Of a stretch of 64,000 bases of DNA, positions 9,245 through 17,829 are shown one piece after another. Position 1 is the first letter of the stretch. Each line of letters opens with the position of its first letter. The translations under genes and the position numbers were made by a program. The notes beneath the pieces are model-generated. The model was not told the DNA's origin. It worked only from the letters and a program-made list of their open reading frames with translations, and made no database searches. Source of the DNA: an uncultured Prochlorococcus sp. (GTDB taxonomy: Bacteria > Cyanobacteriota > Cyanobacteriia > PCC-6307 > Cyanobiaceae); the NCBI GenBank assembly GCA_902560875.1, contig CACENO010000002.1:1-64000 (forward strand), given 5' to 3'.

Positions 9245-9298
9245 GTTTCGTTAAGTGTGTGACGGTATTCCGATAGAACGTCACACACTTAACGAAAC
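9245..9298. repeat. Perfect 20-bp inverted repeat with 14-base loop
   Basis: The left arm (9245-9264, beginning GTTTCGTTAAG) is the exact reverse complement of the right arm (9279-9298). With one bulged T, three further pairs (9241-9243 with 9299-9301) extend it. It lies downstream of xth and upstream of hemL, both on the minus strand. It is longer than an ordinary terminator; the T-run on the minus strand (9 T, opposite 9215-9223) comes 21 bases after the stem, so it is not a textbook intrinsic terminator. Confidence 0.85.
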
Positions 9299-9382
9299 TG
9301 TTTCTAAAAATTTTTACTGAACTAAGAAATTTAGTTTTTCATTTTTTCATTTCAGCACTTGCTCCAGATCTCCTTCTCTTCA

Positions 9383-10228
9383 TTAATAAGTGAAGATTTC
9401 ATCATTTTGTTCAGTCTCAATATTTTCATCTGGAGGCCAGTTGAGATCAACGACAACTGGTGCGTGATCACTTGGCTGTACATTCCCACGTACTTTCTTG
9501 TCGATATAACAACCTCTTGCATTTTGAAGGAGGTCTTCGGACAGGTAAATGTGATCAATTCTCCATCCTCTATCACGATCCCAAGCCCCACTTCTATAGT
9601 CCCACCAGCTCCAATGGTTTGTGCCTTGTTCAAATAGCCTGAATGCATCATGAAGGTTTTCGGATAAGATTTTTTTTAACGCATTTCTTTCAGCCTCACT
9701 TGCCATAATTCCGCCTGACAAGCGATCTGGGTTATGAATGTCAACATCTTCTAGAGCAATATTGAAATCTCCTAGCAGACACAATGGCTCTTCTCTTTTT
9801 TCTAAAGCTTTGAAGTAGCGATGGAGGCAATGAAGCCATTCGATTTTGTATTGATATTTTTCTGAACCCAATGCAGATCCGTTTGGTACATAAAGATTCA
9901 CTATTCGGATGTCATTTACCAATGCACTAATGATCCGTTTTTGTTCTCCAAGTTCAAATGCTTTTAGGTCATTAGGCAGTTCTCCATCCATGCCATAGCG
10001 AACATCTGTTAATGGGTGCCTACTTATTAGAGCTACGCCGTTGTAGGACTTTTGTCCATGAAAACAAACATTAAAGCCACTTTCTTCTAACTTATCTTTA
10101 GGGAATAAAGAATCTTGTACTTTTGTTTCTTGAATGCAGAGTATGTCAGGCTCTACCTCTTCCAGCCAATCTTTTATCTGCTGGAGTCTTGTTCTGACTG
10201 AATTGACATTCCAAGTAGCAATCTGCAC
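9383..10228 (-). CDS. xth: Exodeoxyribonuclease III (AP endonuclease family)
   Basis: DNA base-excision repair nuclease of the EEP fold. The protein has 281 residues, close to E. coli ExoIII. Visible motifs: MQIATWNVNSVRTRL, the metal Glu in ILCIQETKVQD, the RHPLTDVRYG loop, D and N in LLGDFNIALED, and the final D-H pair in PSDHAPVVVDL. The C-terminal tail (PDENIETEQNDEIFTY) is a short acidic extension. A long inverted repeat lies beyond its 3' end. Confidence 0.95.
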   Translation of the reverse strand: MQIATWNVNSVRTRLQQIKDWLEEVEPDILCIQETKVQDSLFPKDKLEESGFNVCFHGQKSYNGVALISRHPLTDVRYGMDGELPNDLKAFELGEQKRIISALVNDIRIVNLYVPNGSALGSEKYQYKIEWLHCLHRYFKALEKREEPLCLLGDFNIALEDVDIHNPDRLSGGIMASEAERNALKKILSENLHDAFRLFEQGTNHWSWWDYRSGAWDRDRGWRIDHIYLSEDLLQNARGCYIDKKVRGNVQPSDHAPVVVDLNWPPDENIETEQNDEIFTY

Positions 10229-10289
10229 TGGTTAAACTCTTCTGATGAAAACCACTATCATCTAATCAAATTAATTCAGCGTGAGACAT

Positions 10290-10622
10290 ATGAGAACACA
10301 ACCAATCCCTTTTGACCTTGATTTAAGAAAAGTGGCCCAGTTTTCTTTACCTTTCTTGTTCTGGAGCATTCTTCCTGGAATATCGCCGTCTTTTGCTAAG
10401 CCTGTTGGCTCTAATGAAATTCCTCAAGAAAGAGAAATTCATAACACATTTTCAACAAATAAAAACCAGGGAACAATTCTAGATGCAACTAATCCAATGG
10501 ACTTGATTAATAGGTTACGACAATCAACAGCGATGGAAAATGCAACTAGCCCTTCTGATGCAATTGATGATGCCTTAAAGGCATTTGATGAGCAAAGTGT
10601 AGAAAAGATTGAACAGGACTGA
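10290..10622 (+). CDS. Hypothetical secreted or anchored protein
   Basis: 110 residues from the ATG at 10290 (an in-frame GTG lies three codons earlier). The segment FSLPFLFWSILPGISPSFAKP looks like a signal peptide, cleavable after SFA. The rest is polar and probably disordered (NTFSTNKNQGTILDATNP, DAIDDALKAFDEQS). I do not recognise a family. It is divergent from xth, 61 bp away. The reading frame is clean and the signal peptide supports a real gene. Confidence 0.6.
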   Translation: MRTQPIPFDLDLRKVAQFSLPFLFWSILPGISPSFAKPVGSNEIPQEREIHNTFSTNKNQGTILDATNPMDLINRLRQSTAMENATSPSDAIDDALKAFDEQSVEKIEQD

Positions 10623-10873
10623 TTTTTGCTAGTAATTTCTTTCATGTAGCTTTAGTAAAGGGTGATATGTAAATTAGTTAAAAGAAAAAATCTTATTTCA
10701 AGTATCCTCCCGACTTCTCTACTCAATGTTGTAGAAGCTATTTTTAATAGATCAAAGGATTTTGCTTTCATTTTGTGTCTCTTAGAACACAATCTGAAGA
10801 AGTTAAATCCGAGTATCTGATTAAGTCTGGCTAGATTAAGAGTCGGGCCAGCTATTTGCCCTTTTTTTCGATG

Positions 10874-11536
10874 AGAGACCATCCGATTCCTTCGGTTACT
10901 GAGCCAAAGCAATACCGGGCAATCGGTATCGTTCGAGGGAAATACATTCCTAAAGATCCAGGTCAATTAACTCGTGGCTTTTTGGTTGATGCAAATGGGT
11001 TGGAATTGGAGGCAGTTGTTCTTGGAAGAGTTCTTACTTTGATGAAAAGACATCTTGATATGGATAAACCACACCTTTGGGTGGTTTATCCACGATCTAG
11101 AGAAACGGATCATCTGCATTTGCAGATCTCTGGGGTATGGGAGCCAAGTACTCTTAATCAAACAATTGGTGATAATGATTTAAAAATGGGGGATATCATT
11201 TCTGATGAAAATATTGATCAACTTCCTGAGGGTGAAGATTACTTCTCTATCCGGGGAGAGCTAATATATACAAATATAGATTCTAATGATTTTGTAATTA
11301 AGATTCGCCAGCAACCTAGGGCCAATGGTAAAAGACCTTTGCCATTCAAACTGAGTTTGAAAGGTAATATGCCATTAGAATGTCTTCGTAATTTTGTTGG
11401 CTTGGACGTTAGAAGACGCGAAAATCAACTTCATTTAGAGGAATATAAGGTTATTGGACCTATTTCAACTCGAGGAGGTAAGAAGCGGGGAACAAAGAAG
11501 AATGTCAATTCATCAAGTAGAACTGAGAGAACATAG
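10874..11536 (+). CDS. Conserved cyanobacterial hypothetical protein
   Basis: 220 residues from the ATG at 10874 (MRDHPIPSVTEPKQYRAIG); a TTG 18 bases earlier is less likely. The start YRAIGIVRGKYIPKDPGQLTRGFLVDANG and the later HLWVVYPRSRETDHLHLQISGVWEP look like a compact beta-rich domain. The C-terminal tail is basic (STRGGKKRGTKKNVNSSSR), which suggests nucleic-acid or ribosome contact. No signal or membrane segment. I believe homologues exist throughout marine Synechococcus and Prochlorococcus, but I cannot name a function. Confidence 0.75.
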   Translation, partial: RDHPIPSVTEPKQYRAIGIVRGKYIPKDPGQLTRGFLVDANGLELEAVVLGRVLTLMKRHLDMDKPHLWVVYPRSRETDHLHLQISGVWEPSTLNQTIGDNDLKMGDIISDENIDQLPEGEDYFSIRGELIYTNIDSNDFVIKIRQQPRANGKRPLPFKLSLKGNMPLECLRNFVGLDVRRRENQLHLEEYKVIGPISTRGGKKRGTKKNVNSSSRTERT

Positions 11537-11661
11537 ATATGAATTAGGTGGGGAGTTTTCCTACGTTTTTTCATAGATAATTGTAATTTATGATTATCAG
11601 AGAAAAAATAAATACTTTTATTAATTACTTGCTTCTTTTGGTTCCTTGAACAGTTGCAACA

Positions 11662-12894
11662 ATGACAGCTCTTTTTATTGATTGTTCTACAGGTTTAGCA
11701 GGAGACATGATCCTAGCTGCTTGTCTTAATTTAGGAGTTCCGAAAAAGGTTATTGAGGAACCTTTTTTGTCACTTGGTTTTGGCAATTCTTTTTTCGTAA
11801 AGGTAGAAGATGGCGTTACTTTTGGGATCAAGGGCTTAAGAGTAACTGTTGAAGGAATTGAGAAGGATTCTTTGCCACGCAGCTTTGGAGAAATATCAAA
11901 AATTATAAATCAATCATGTTGGAAGGATTCTTTAAAAGAGAAGGTTTTAAAAGTTTATACGACTCTCGCAGATGCGGAGGGAGTCGTGCATGGAGAACCT
12001 TTAGAAAAAGTTCATTTTCATGAACTTGGATCTTTGGAGGCTCTTTTTGATGTCGTAGGTGTTTGTGCAGCATTTGAATATTTGAACCCTAGTCAGATTA
12101 TTTGCTCGTTCCCAGCAGCTGGATCTGGAACAGTTAACACTTCCCATGGGTTAATGCCAGTTCCAGTTCCTGTAGTCCTTGAGCTCGCCAAGAAACACAA
12201 GATAAATCTTCTTGGAGGTGATCAATACCCCAAAGGTGAACTAACCACTCCAACTGGCCTTGCATTGATGGCTTGTTTCTCAAACTTTTTTGGACAACCT
12301 TCTTCTTTTGGAGTGAAAAAGATTGGTGTTGGCTTAGGCCACCGTGATTTTGGCTGTCCTAATTTTTTAAGGATAACATTAATCGATAGTATTGAAGAGT
12401 CTGGGTTTAAAGAAGATATTTCTTCCCCTATTTGGCAGTCATTGATTTTTCAGGAGGCTTGGATTGATGATGCATCGGCTGAAGACTTATCTGCTTTAAT
12501 AAATAAATTAAGGAACTCAGGAGCATTAGAAGTAGTTAGTCAATCTGTTCAGATGAAGAAAGGCCGACAGGGCGTATCTGTTAAAGCTATTCTTAAACCT
12601 GAGCAAGCTCAAGGATTGCGAAAAATATGGTTTTTACATAGTACAACTATAGGACTCAGAGAGTACTCATCTGGCAGGTGGGTATTGCCTAGACGTCTAG
12701 GAAGCTGCTCCACTCGTTTTGGACTGTTATCTGCCAAGCAGGTCTTACATCCTGATGGTAGATTGACAATTAAGCCTGAACATGATGAACTTATTCGAAT
12801 AAGTTCAGAGACTGGCAAATCTCTCGAAGAGGTGCGTAATGAGTTTTATAATTCTGTTGATAAGTTTTCTTCAAAAGAGGATTGGATATGTTGA
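11662..12894 (+). CDS. larC: LarC-family protein (nickel insertion / DUF111)
   Basis: The protein has 410 residues. LarC inserts nickel into the pincer nucleotide cofactor of lactate racemase-type enzymes, using CTP. Family hallmarks: the start ALFIDCSTGLAGDMILAACLNLG, VHFHELGSLEALFDVVG, and TPTGLALMACF. The partner genes larA, larB and larE are not in this window. The 3' end overlaps the next gene by seven bases. The family is clear; whether this organism makes the pincer cofactor is not shown here. Confidence 0.85.
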   Translation: MTALFIDCSTGLAGDMILAACLNLGVPKKVIEEPFLSLGFGNSFFVKVEDGVTFGIKGLRVTVEGIEKDSLPRSFGEISKIINQSCWKDSLKEKVLKVYTTLADAEGVVHGEPLEKVHFHELGSLEALFDVVGVCAAFEYLNPSQIICSFPAAGSGTVNTSHGLMPVPVPVVLELAKKHKINLLGGDQYPKGELTTPTGLALMACFSNFFGQPSSFGVKKIGVGLGHRDFGCPNFLRITLIDSIEESGFKEDISSPIWQSLIFQEAWIDDASAEDLSALINKLRNSGALEVVSQSVQMKKGRQGVSVKAILKPEQAQGLRKIWFLHSTTIGLREYSSGRWVLPRRLGSCSTRFGLLSAKQVLHPDGRLTIKPEHDELIRISSETGKSLEEVRNEFYNSVDKFSSKEDWIC

Positions 12895-13859
12895 TTGATT
12901 TGATGATTCAAATAATCAGGGGTTTAAGAAGAATTATCGATAAGATAGATTTTCCAGGTGGACTCCGTTTATGGACAACACTACTTTGCTTGTTTTTCTT
13001 AGCCTATTCAATCTTCCAAAATAGTGAAAGTATTAGTAGCATTGCTTTGAGTAAATTGTCATTGATTTGGCTGATTTGTGCTGTTTTTATTACTTGGCTG
13101 AGCCTTATTATAAATGCTCTTGCCTGGAAGATTTTCATTTCATGGTTACAATATGAACCTCTTGGAGTTGATTTGGTCAGTCTTTTTTTAAGCAGTAATA
13201 TTCTTAAATATCTTCCTGGAGGAATATGGCATTTTATAGAAAGAATCCGGGTTCTCAAAATACATTTAGGTACTCGAAAGTCGGTTGAAATTGTTTTGCT
13301 TGAACCATTTTTAATGGTTTCAGCAGCTTTGCTTTTGGTCCTTTTGGGAGGCTGGCAGAGAGGTTTTGCTCTTTTCTGTATCCTTCCAGCTATTTGTTTT
13401 GTTGAGCCTCTTAGAGGACCATTACTTAATCAGTTGGCTCGTTTAAAAGCAGGAAAACTTGTGGAGGCTTCTTCTACTAAAGAAATAGGGGATATAAGTG
13501 ATTATGAATTAACTAGAGGTGGTTATCCTTATAAAGCTTTGATTACTGAGATCTGCTTTGTGATTTTTCGCTTTTTTGGATTTTGGTTGTGTTTAAAAGC
13601 TTTTGGAATTGAGTTAAGTATACCTCTCTTTAATTGGATTGCTGCTTTCTCGTTGGCATGGACAATTGGCTTGGTTATTCCTGCAGCACCAGGCGGCTTA
13701 GGTGTTTTTGAAGCTTGTTTGTTGATTAAATTAGGAGCTTCTGTACCAGAAGCTCCACTTATTGCGTCATTACTTTTCTATCGAGTCGTCTCAACTCTTT
13801 CTGATTTACTAGCTGCAATAGGTGCTTTTTATAAAAAGAATTTTATTAAATTTATATAA
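12888..13859 (+). CDS. Multi-spanning membrane protein, lysylphosphatidylglycerol-synthase TM-domain family
   Basis: 323 residues from the ATG at 12888, overlapping the end of larC (ATGTTGA), so translation is probably coupled. A TTG two codons upstream is an alternative. Several hydrophobic segments occur: about 28-42, 57-82, 140-165, 220-262 and 275-318. Motifs of the UPF0104 family are visible: SSNILKYLPGGIWH, and IPAAPGGLGVFEACL near the end. Relatives are flippases or lipid-associated proteins. The link to LarC is only positional. Confidence 0.8.
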   Translation: MLIDLMIQIIRGLRRIIDKIDFPGGLRLWTTLLCLFFLAYSIFQNSESISSIALSKLSLIWLICAVFITWLSLIINALAWKIFISWLQYEPLGVDLVSLFLSSNILKYLPGGIWHFIERIRVLKIHLGTRKSVEIVLLEPFLMVSAALLLVLLGGWQRGFALFCILPAICFVEPLRGPLLNQLARLKAGKLVEASSTKEIGDISDYELTRGGYPYKALITEICFVIFRFFGFWLCLKAFGIELSIPLFNWIAAFSLAWTIGLVIPAAPGGLGVFEACLLIKLGASVPEAPLIASLLFYRVVSTLSDLLAAIGAFYKKNFIKFI

Positions 13860-13932
13860 TAACTAAAGTAGAAGATTAAACCTTTGAATTTATTTTAAAT
13901 TCTCTTTAATGATGAAACTTATTTGTTTTTAG

Positions 13933-15507
13933 TTATGGATTACTTTGATCATCACCTAATCCTGATATCAAAGCTAATGAGGCTATTAAACCCAGAGCAA
14001 GAATAATTAGAGAAGGGAAAATCGCATCAGCCATTCGCTCATCTCCTGCATATTGAAAAATTCGAACAGAGAGAGTGTCAAAGTCAAATGGTCTTAGCGT
14101 GAAACTCAAAGGTAATTCTTTCAGAGTGTCAACGAATACCAACAGTGCTCCAACACCTAATGGACCCTTTAGTAGGGGTAAGTGGACTTTCTTTAAGACT
14201 TTTGGCCAGGTATTTCCAAGTCCAGTAGCAGCTTCGTCTAGATTTGGAGAAATCCTTTCAAAAGCGGCATCTAGCCCACCTTTTGCTACTGCTAAAAATC
14301 TATCGGTATAACCCCAAAGCAATAAAACTAAAGGGGCAAAGTTCCAAGGAGGGCCGCCAAATGAAAAAAGTCCTAAAGCAAGAACAGCGCCTGGGACTGC
14401 ATAACCAATACCAGATAAAAAGGTAATACTTTTCATCCATCTACTTGTATTCCATCTTTTTGCAATTGCTAATAATAAAGCAGTTATTACGGCAATCAAT
14501 GCTGTAGTTAATCCTAATGCAAAAGTTCTTAATGTTAGAAGAATAGTTTCTATATTGATACCCTTACCGAGTTGATCTAGGTTTATTATTATCCAAAGAA
14601 TTGGAGTCCCTAGGGTAAATGCTGGGGGTGTAAAAGTAATAAATTGAGCAATTAAAGCTCTGATTCCTTTTAATTCCCAACTAGGTGCTTCTCCTCCCGC
14701 AACACCATCTGTCCATCTACGACTTCTTTCTCTGAGCTTTCTTTCATATGCAACGAGTGACATGACAATTGTTAGTCCAATAATTGCTAGTGCAATCGCT
14801 CCAGAAGGATTCCCATTTGTTATCCAATTCTCAACTATCCCAGCTGAAATACTTGGAATATTTAAAAGCTGTACGGCTCCTAATTCATTAATTACTTCCA
14901 TACTTGTGAGAGCAACACCGGCACCGATAGCCGGTAGAGCTATAGGAAGAGCTATTCTCCTAAAACTGTTCCATGGGCCCACCCCTAAACTGCGACATGC
15001 TTCAAGTTGTCTTCTGCCACACTTTGTGAAATTTTCTGTACTTAGTAGAAAGACATATGGATAAGTTGTAAGTGACATGATCACGACTCCCCAGAACATT
15101 CCATGAATTCTTATGGCATGAATACTTCCTAGATCTATAAGAGTTGCAGATAGTAGATATGCAGGAGTAGCCAAAGGAAGCAGTTGGGCAACTTTTAGCA
15201 ATTTTCTTCCAGTGAATCTGCAATTAGCCAACAACCAACCATTAGCTGTCCCTACTAAAGCGCTACATAAGCCAGTAAAGAAGAGCAAAGATAATGTGCC
15301 AATAATCTGATTTATCCCATCGATTCCAAGATCGACAGATCCCTCCCTGAGTCCAATTATTCCTTCTTGCAATAATCCTATTAGAGGCCAAAGTGCAATG
15401 CCACAAATTATTATCGCAAGAAGATTTAGTAGGGAACGTTCCGATAACCAATTGTATAAACCTAACCTTTTGAGAATTTTGATTTGTGTATCTATCAACA
15501 GGCTCAT
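13933..15507 (-). CDS. futB: ABC transporter permease, iron type (FutB/FbpB-like)
   Basis: The protein has 524 residues in two fused permease halves with about 12 membrane segments. Each half has an EAA loop that docks to the ATPase: EACRSLGVGPWNSFRRIALPIALP and, in the second half, EAATGLGNTWPKVLKKVHLPLLKG. This is the architecture of ferric-iron importers, though thiamine permeases look alike. Neither the binding protein nor the ATPase is adjacent. It follows the CobW gene by only 9 bp, so the two are likely cotranscribed. The gene symbol is tentative. Confidence 0.82.
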   Translation of the reverse strand: MSLLIDTQIKILKRLGLYNWLSERSLLNLLAIIICGIALWPLIGLLQEGIIGLREGSVDLGIDGINQIIGTLSLLFFTGLCSALVGTANGWLLANCRFTGRKLLKVAQLLPLATPAYLLSATLIDLGSIHAIRIHGMFWGVVIMSLTTYPYVFLLSTENFTKCGRRQLEACRSLGVGPWNSFRRIALPIALPAIGAGVALTSMEVINELGAVQLLNIPSISAGIVENWITNGNPSGAIALAIIGLTIVMSLVAYERKLRERSRRWTDGVAGGEAPSWELKGIRALIAQFITFTPPAFTLGTPILWIIINLDQLGKGINIETILLTLRTFALGLTTALIAVITALLLAIAKRWNTSRWMKSITFLSGIGYAVPGAVLALGLFSFGGPPWNFAPLVLLLWGYTDRFLAVAKGGLDAAFERISPNLDEAATGLGNTWPKVLKKVHLPLLKGPLGVGALLVFVDTLKELPLSFTLRPFDFDTLSVRIFQYAGDERMADAIFPSLIILALGLIASLALISGLGDDQSNP

Positions 15508-15516
15508 TTTATTTGC

Positions 15517-16596
15517 TTAAGGAGAACTCTGGATTGAATCTTCATTTACACATGCTTGCAATTGATTCCTAAGGATAACGTGGTCTAGTTCTCGACCAAT
15601 TAATACAATTTGGTTTTTTCGTTTTCCTTCCCACTGACTATCATCAATTGAGAAACGTTTGCCAGCTAGGTGAAAAATATGCCTTCCTTCACTTTCGTTA
15701 AACCAAAGAATGCCTTTGGCTCGAAAAACTTCTTGAGGCAGTTGATTGTCTAAGAAATTTTGGAATTTTCTTAAAGAGAATGGTTTATTACTTTCAAAAG
15801 ATATAGAAGTGAAGCCTTCTATATCACTATCCTCTGAGTGTTGATTTGAATTATGATCATGAGAGTGATCATGAGAGTGATCATTCTCACTGTGCCCATG
15901 ATGTTTTTTAGTATGATCAATATTTAATCTATCAGTTTCAAAAAGACCAACACTCATAATGAGAGCTAAAGCCACCTCGCCATTAATAGACCGCAAAATT
16001 CTTGCATCTTTTTTTATATCATTTAATTTCTCTTCAACCTTTAAAAGGTTGCTCTCTGTGACTAAATCACATTTATTTAGCAGTAAAATATCACCATAAA
16101 TAATCTGTGATCTACCTACATCAGTATTAATAGCTTCTTCATTGAAATTTTCTGCATCTACAAGTGTAATAATTGAATCAAGTCTAGTTTTATTTCTGAG
16201 TTCACTTCCTAAGAAAGTCATTGCAACTGGAAGAGGGTCTGCAAGTCCTGTTGTTTCTACAATTAAATAATCAATGGAGTTTGGCTCCCCCAAAATTCTT
16301 TGCACAGTTTCTAATAGTTCGCCATTTATAGAACAGCAAATGCAACCATTACTCAGTTCTATCATGTCTTGCCCTGTAGTTATAATCAGCTCATTATCTA
16401 TACCTATTTCTCCAAATTCATTAACTAGAACTGCAGTTTTTATACCTTCTTGATTGCTAAGTATATGATTTAGAAGTGTTGTTTTGCCTGCACCAAGAAA
16501 TCCTGAAAGTATAGTAACAGGAACTCCAAGTGATTGTTTTGTATCCTCAAGAGATGCTTCATTCTTCTCTAGAGCTGAGGGGCTTTTATCTTTCAT
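15517..16596 (-). CDS. CobW/COG0523-family GTPase with His-rich metal loop
   Basis: A G3E metallochaperone GTPase of 359 residues. G1 is GFLGAGKTT (32-40), the metal motif is GCICC (84-88), G3 is ETTGLADP and G4 is LNKCD. Between the GTPase and CobW_C domains lies a His/Asp-rich stretch (about 235-260: KHHGHSENDHSHDHSHDHNS) that can bind Zn, Ni or Co. The C-terminal domain (FRAKGILWF...RHIFHLAGKRFSID) is complete. The next gene on the strand is an iron-type permease. COG0523 proteins deliver metals; the metal cannot be told from sequence. Confidence 0.92.
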   Translation of the reverse strand: MKDKSPSALEKNEASLEDTKQSLGVPVTILSGFLGAGKTTLLNHILSNQEGIKTAVLVNEFGEIGIDNELIITTGQDMIELSNGCICCSINGELLETVQRILGEPNSIDYLIVETTGLADPLPVAMTFLGSELRNKTRLDSIITLVDAENFNEEAINTDVGRSQIIYGDILLLNKCDLVTESNLLKVEEKLNDIKKDARILRSINGEVALALIMSVGLFETDRLNIDHTKKHHGHSENDHSHDHSHDHNSNQHSEDSDIEGFTSISFESNKPFSLRKFQNFLDNQLPQEVFRAKGILWFNESEGRHIFHLAGKRFSIDDSQWEGKRKNQIVLIGRELDHVILRNQLQACVNEDSIQSSP

Positions 16597-16675
16597 GTTA
16601 GATATTTTATAGGGTTTAGGAGTCCATTTTGAATCTTATTTGGAGGTAAAACTCAATGGCTTTGCTTGAAAGATG

Positions 16676-16960
16676 TTAATTGACTGCATCAATTGCTTTT
16701 GCAAGCTGAACATCTAGAGTAGATAGACCATTGAGGTCATGTGTTGTTAATTCTATATTTACTGTTGAATAGACATTACTCCATTCTGGATGATGGTTCA
16801 TCTTTTCTGCTATCAAAGCAACTTTTGACATGAATCCAAAAGCCTCGACAAATGATTTAAATCGAAATTTCTGGCATAATCTTGAGTTTTGTATTTGCCA
16901 CTTAGGAATCTCTATCTGTAAATTTATTACTTCTTGATCATTTAAAAGTCTTGAAGCCAT
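16676..16960 (-). CDS. Pterin-4a-carbinolamine dehydratase
   Basis: The protein has 94 residues, the typical length. The active-site pattern [13 protein letters not shown] followed by [18 protein letters not shown] matches the PCD/DCoH family; the two adjacent His and the Pro-Glu-Trp are the catalytic region. It recycles hydroxylated pterin cofactors or acts as a small accessory protein. No aromatic amino acid hydroxylase gene is nearby. It may share a transcript with cobW and the permease (79-bp gap). Confidence 0.92.
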   Translation of the reverse strand: MASRLLNDQEVINLQIEIPKWQIQNSRLCQKFRFKSFVEAFGFMSKVALIAEKMNHHPEWSNVYSTVNIELTTHDLNGLSTLDVQLAKAIDAVN

Positions 16961-17099
16961 TTTAAGTTTTCTAGTGGATTTTTATTTAATTTAGACTATT
17001 TTTGAAGATTTGTCTCCTGAAAATATATTGACCTACGCTAGGTTTCTAAATCGTAATTCCCAAACTGGCTTAAAATTTTCTCAAAAGACCCAGGTTAAC

Positions 17100-17555
17100 T
17101 TATCCAATCTCTCCGATTCCATGAATTGAAATTGTTCTTGAATGACTTAAATGTCTATGTTCCCACAGGTATATTGCTTGCCAGATCCCTAAAATTAGTG
17201 CGTTTTTATCCACACTTAGGCTTATCGAACTGCAAGTAAGGCTTGTTTTTATATGCGCAGGCATATCATCTGAGCCTTCATCTTTATGCTTGTAATTCTT
17301 GAGATTACCTAGCCCAGAAAGATCTTTGAATCCTTCCTCTGGTACTAATGCTTTCATATAATTAGAAAGATCATTTAATACTTTTGGATCAGCATTTTCA
17401 TTAATAGTTAGGCTACAACTTGTGTGTTTTGTAGTTATAATCAATATGCCTTTTTCAAAGTGATTCTCTATTATCCATCTATTAATGCAAGGGGTTATAT
17501 TTGTGAAACCCTCTCCAGTTGTTTTAAATATCAACTCAGAAAGTAGTTGCTCCAC
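17100..17555 (-). CDS. YjbQ (UPF0047) family protein
   Basis: The protein has 151 residues and starts at a GTG (MEQLLSELIFKT). It has the family signature HTSCSLTINENADP, and near the end a His/Arg block (LWEHRHLSHSRTISIHGIGE). Members have been proposed to have thiamin phosphate synthase-like activity; this is weakly supported. It is upstream of PCD on the same strand with a 139-bp gap. Confidence 0.9.
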   Translation of the reverse strand: MEQLLSELIFKTTGEGFTNITPCINRWIIENHFEKGILIITTKHTSCSLTINENADPKVLNDLSNYMKALVPEEGFKDLSGLGNLKNYKHKDEGSDDMPAHIKTSLTCSSISLSVDKNALILGIWQAIYLWEHRHLSHSRTISIHGIGEIG

Positions 17556-17829
17556 TGTGAAAACTTCGATTTTATAGTTATTATTAAACGACTTTTGTGG
17601 ACTCTTGAGGCTAAGTCCTTATTGAATTATCACAGTTGGTTGTATGGCTTTTTTAAAGATTTGAATTTTGGATGATATTTTTTAGGGTTAAATATTTCTA
17701 TTGCTTTAATTTGTTATAAAATTCAAGAAGTTTATTTTGGATAATGACGCATTTATTCAGGAACGAAAAAATGTTGTGGGTTTCTTGACGGTATATGTAT
17801 AAGGTTCTCATAGTTATTAGGTCCAGGTT

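Noticed and set aside
9383..9651. Additional ORFs on both strands at the end of xth
   Set aside because: They lie inside the conserved xth sequence and have no homologous pattern.
10652..10966. 104-residue minus-strand ORF
   Set aside because: It overlaps the start of the better supported plus-strand gene at 10874 and shows no recognisable pattern.
15842..15900. Short direct repeats (GATCATGAGAGT units)
   Set aside because: These code for the His/Asp/Ser-rich metal loop of the CobW protein rather than a separate repeat element.
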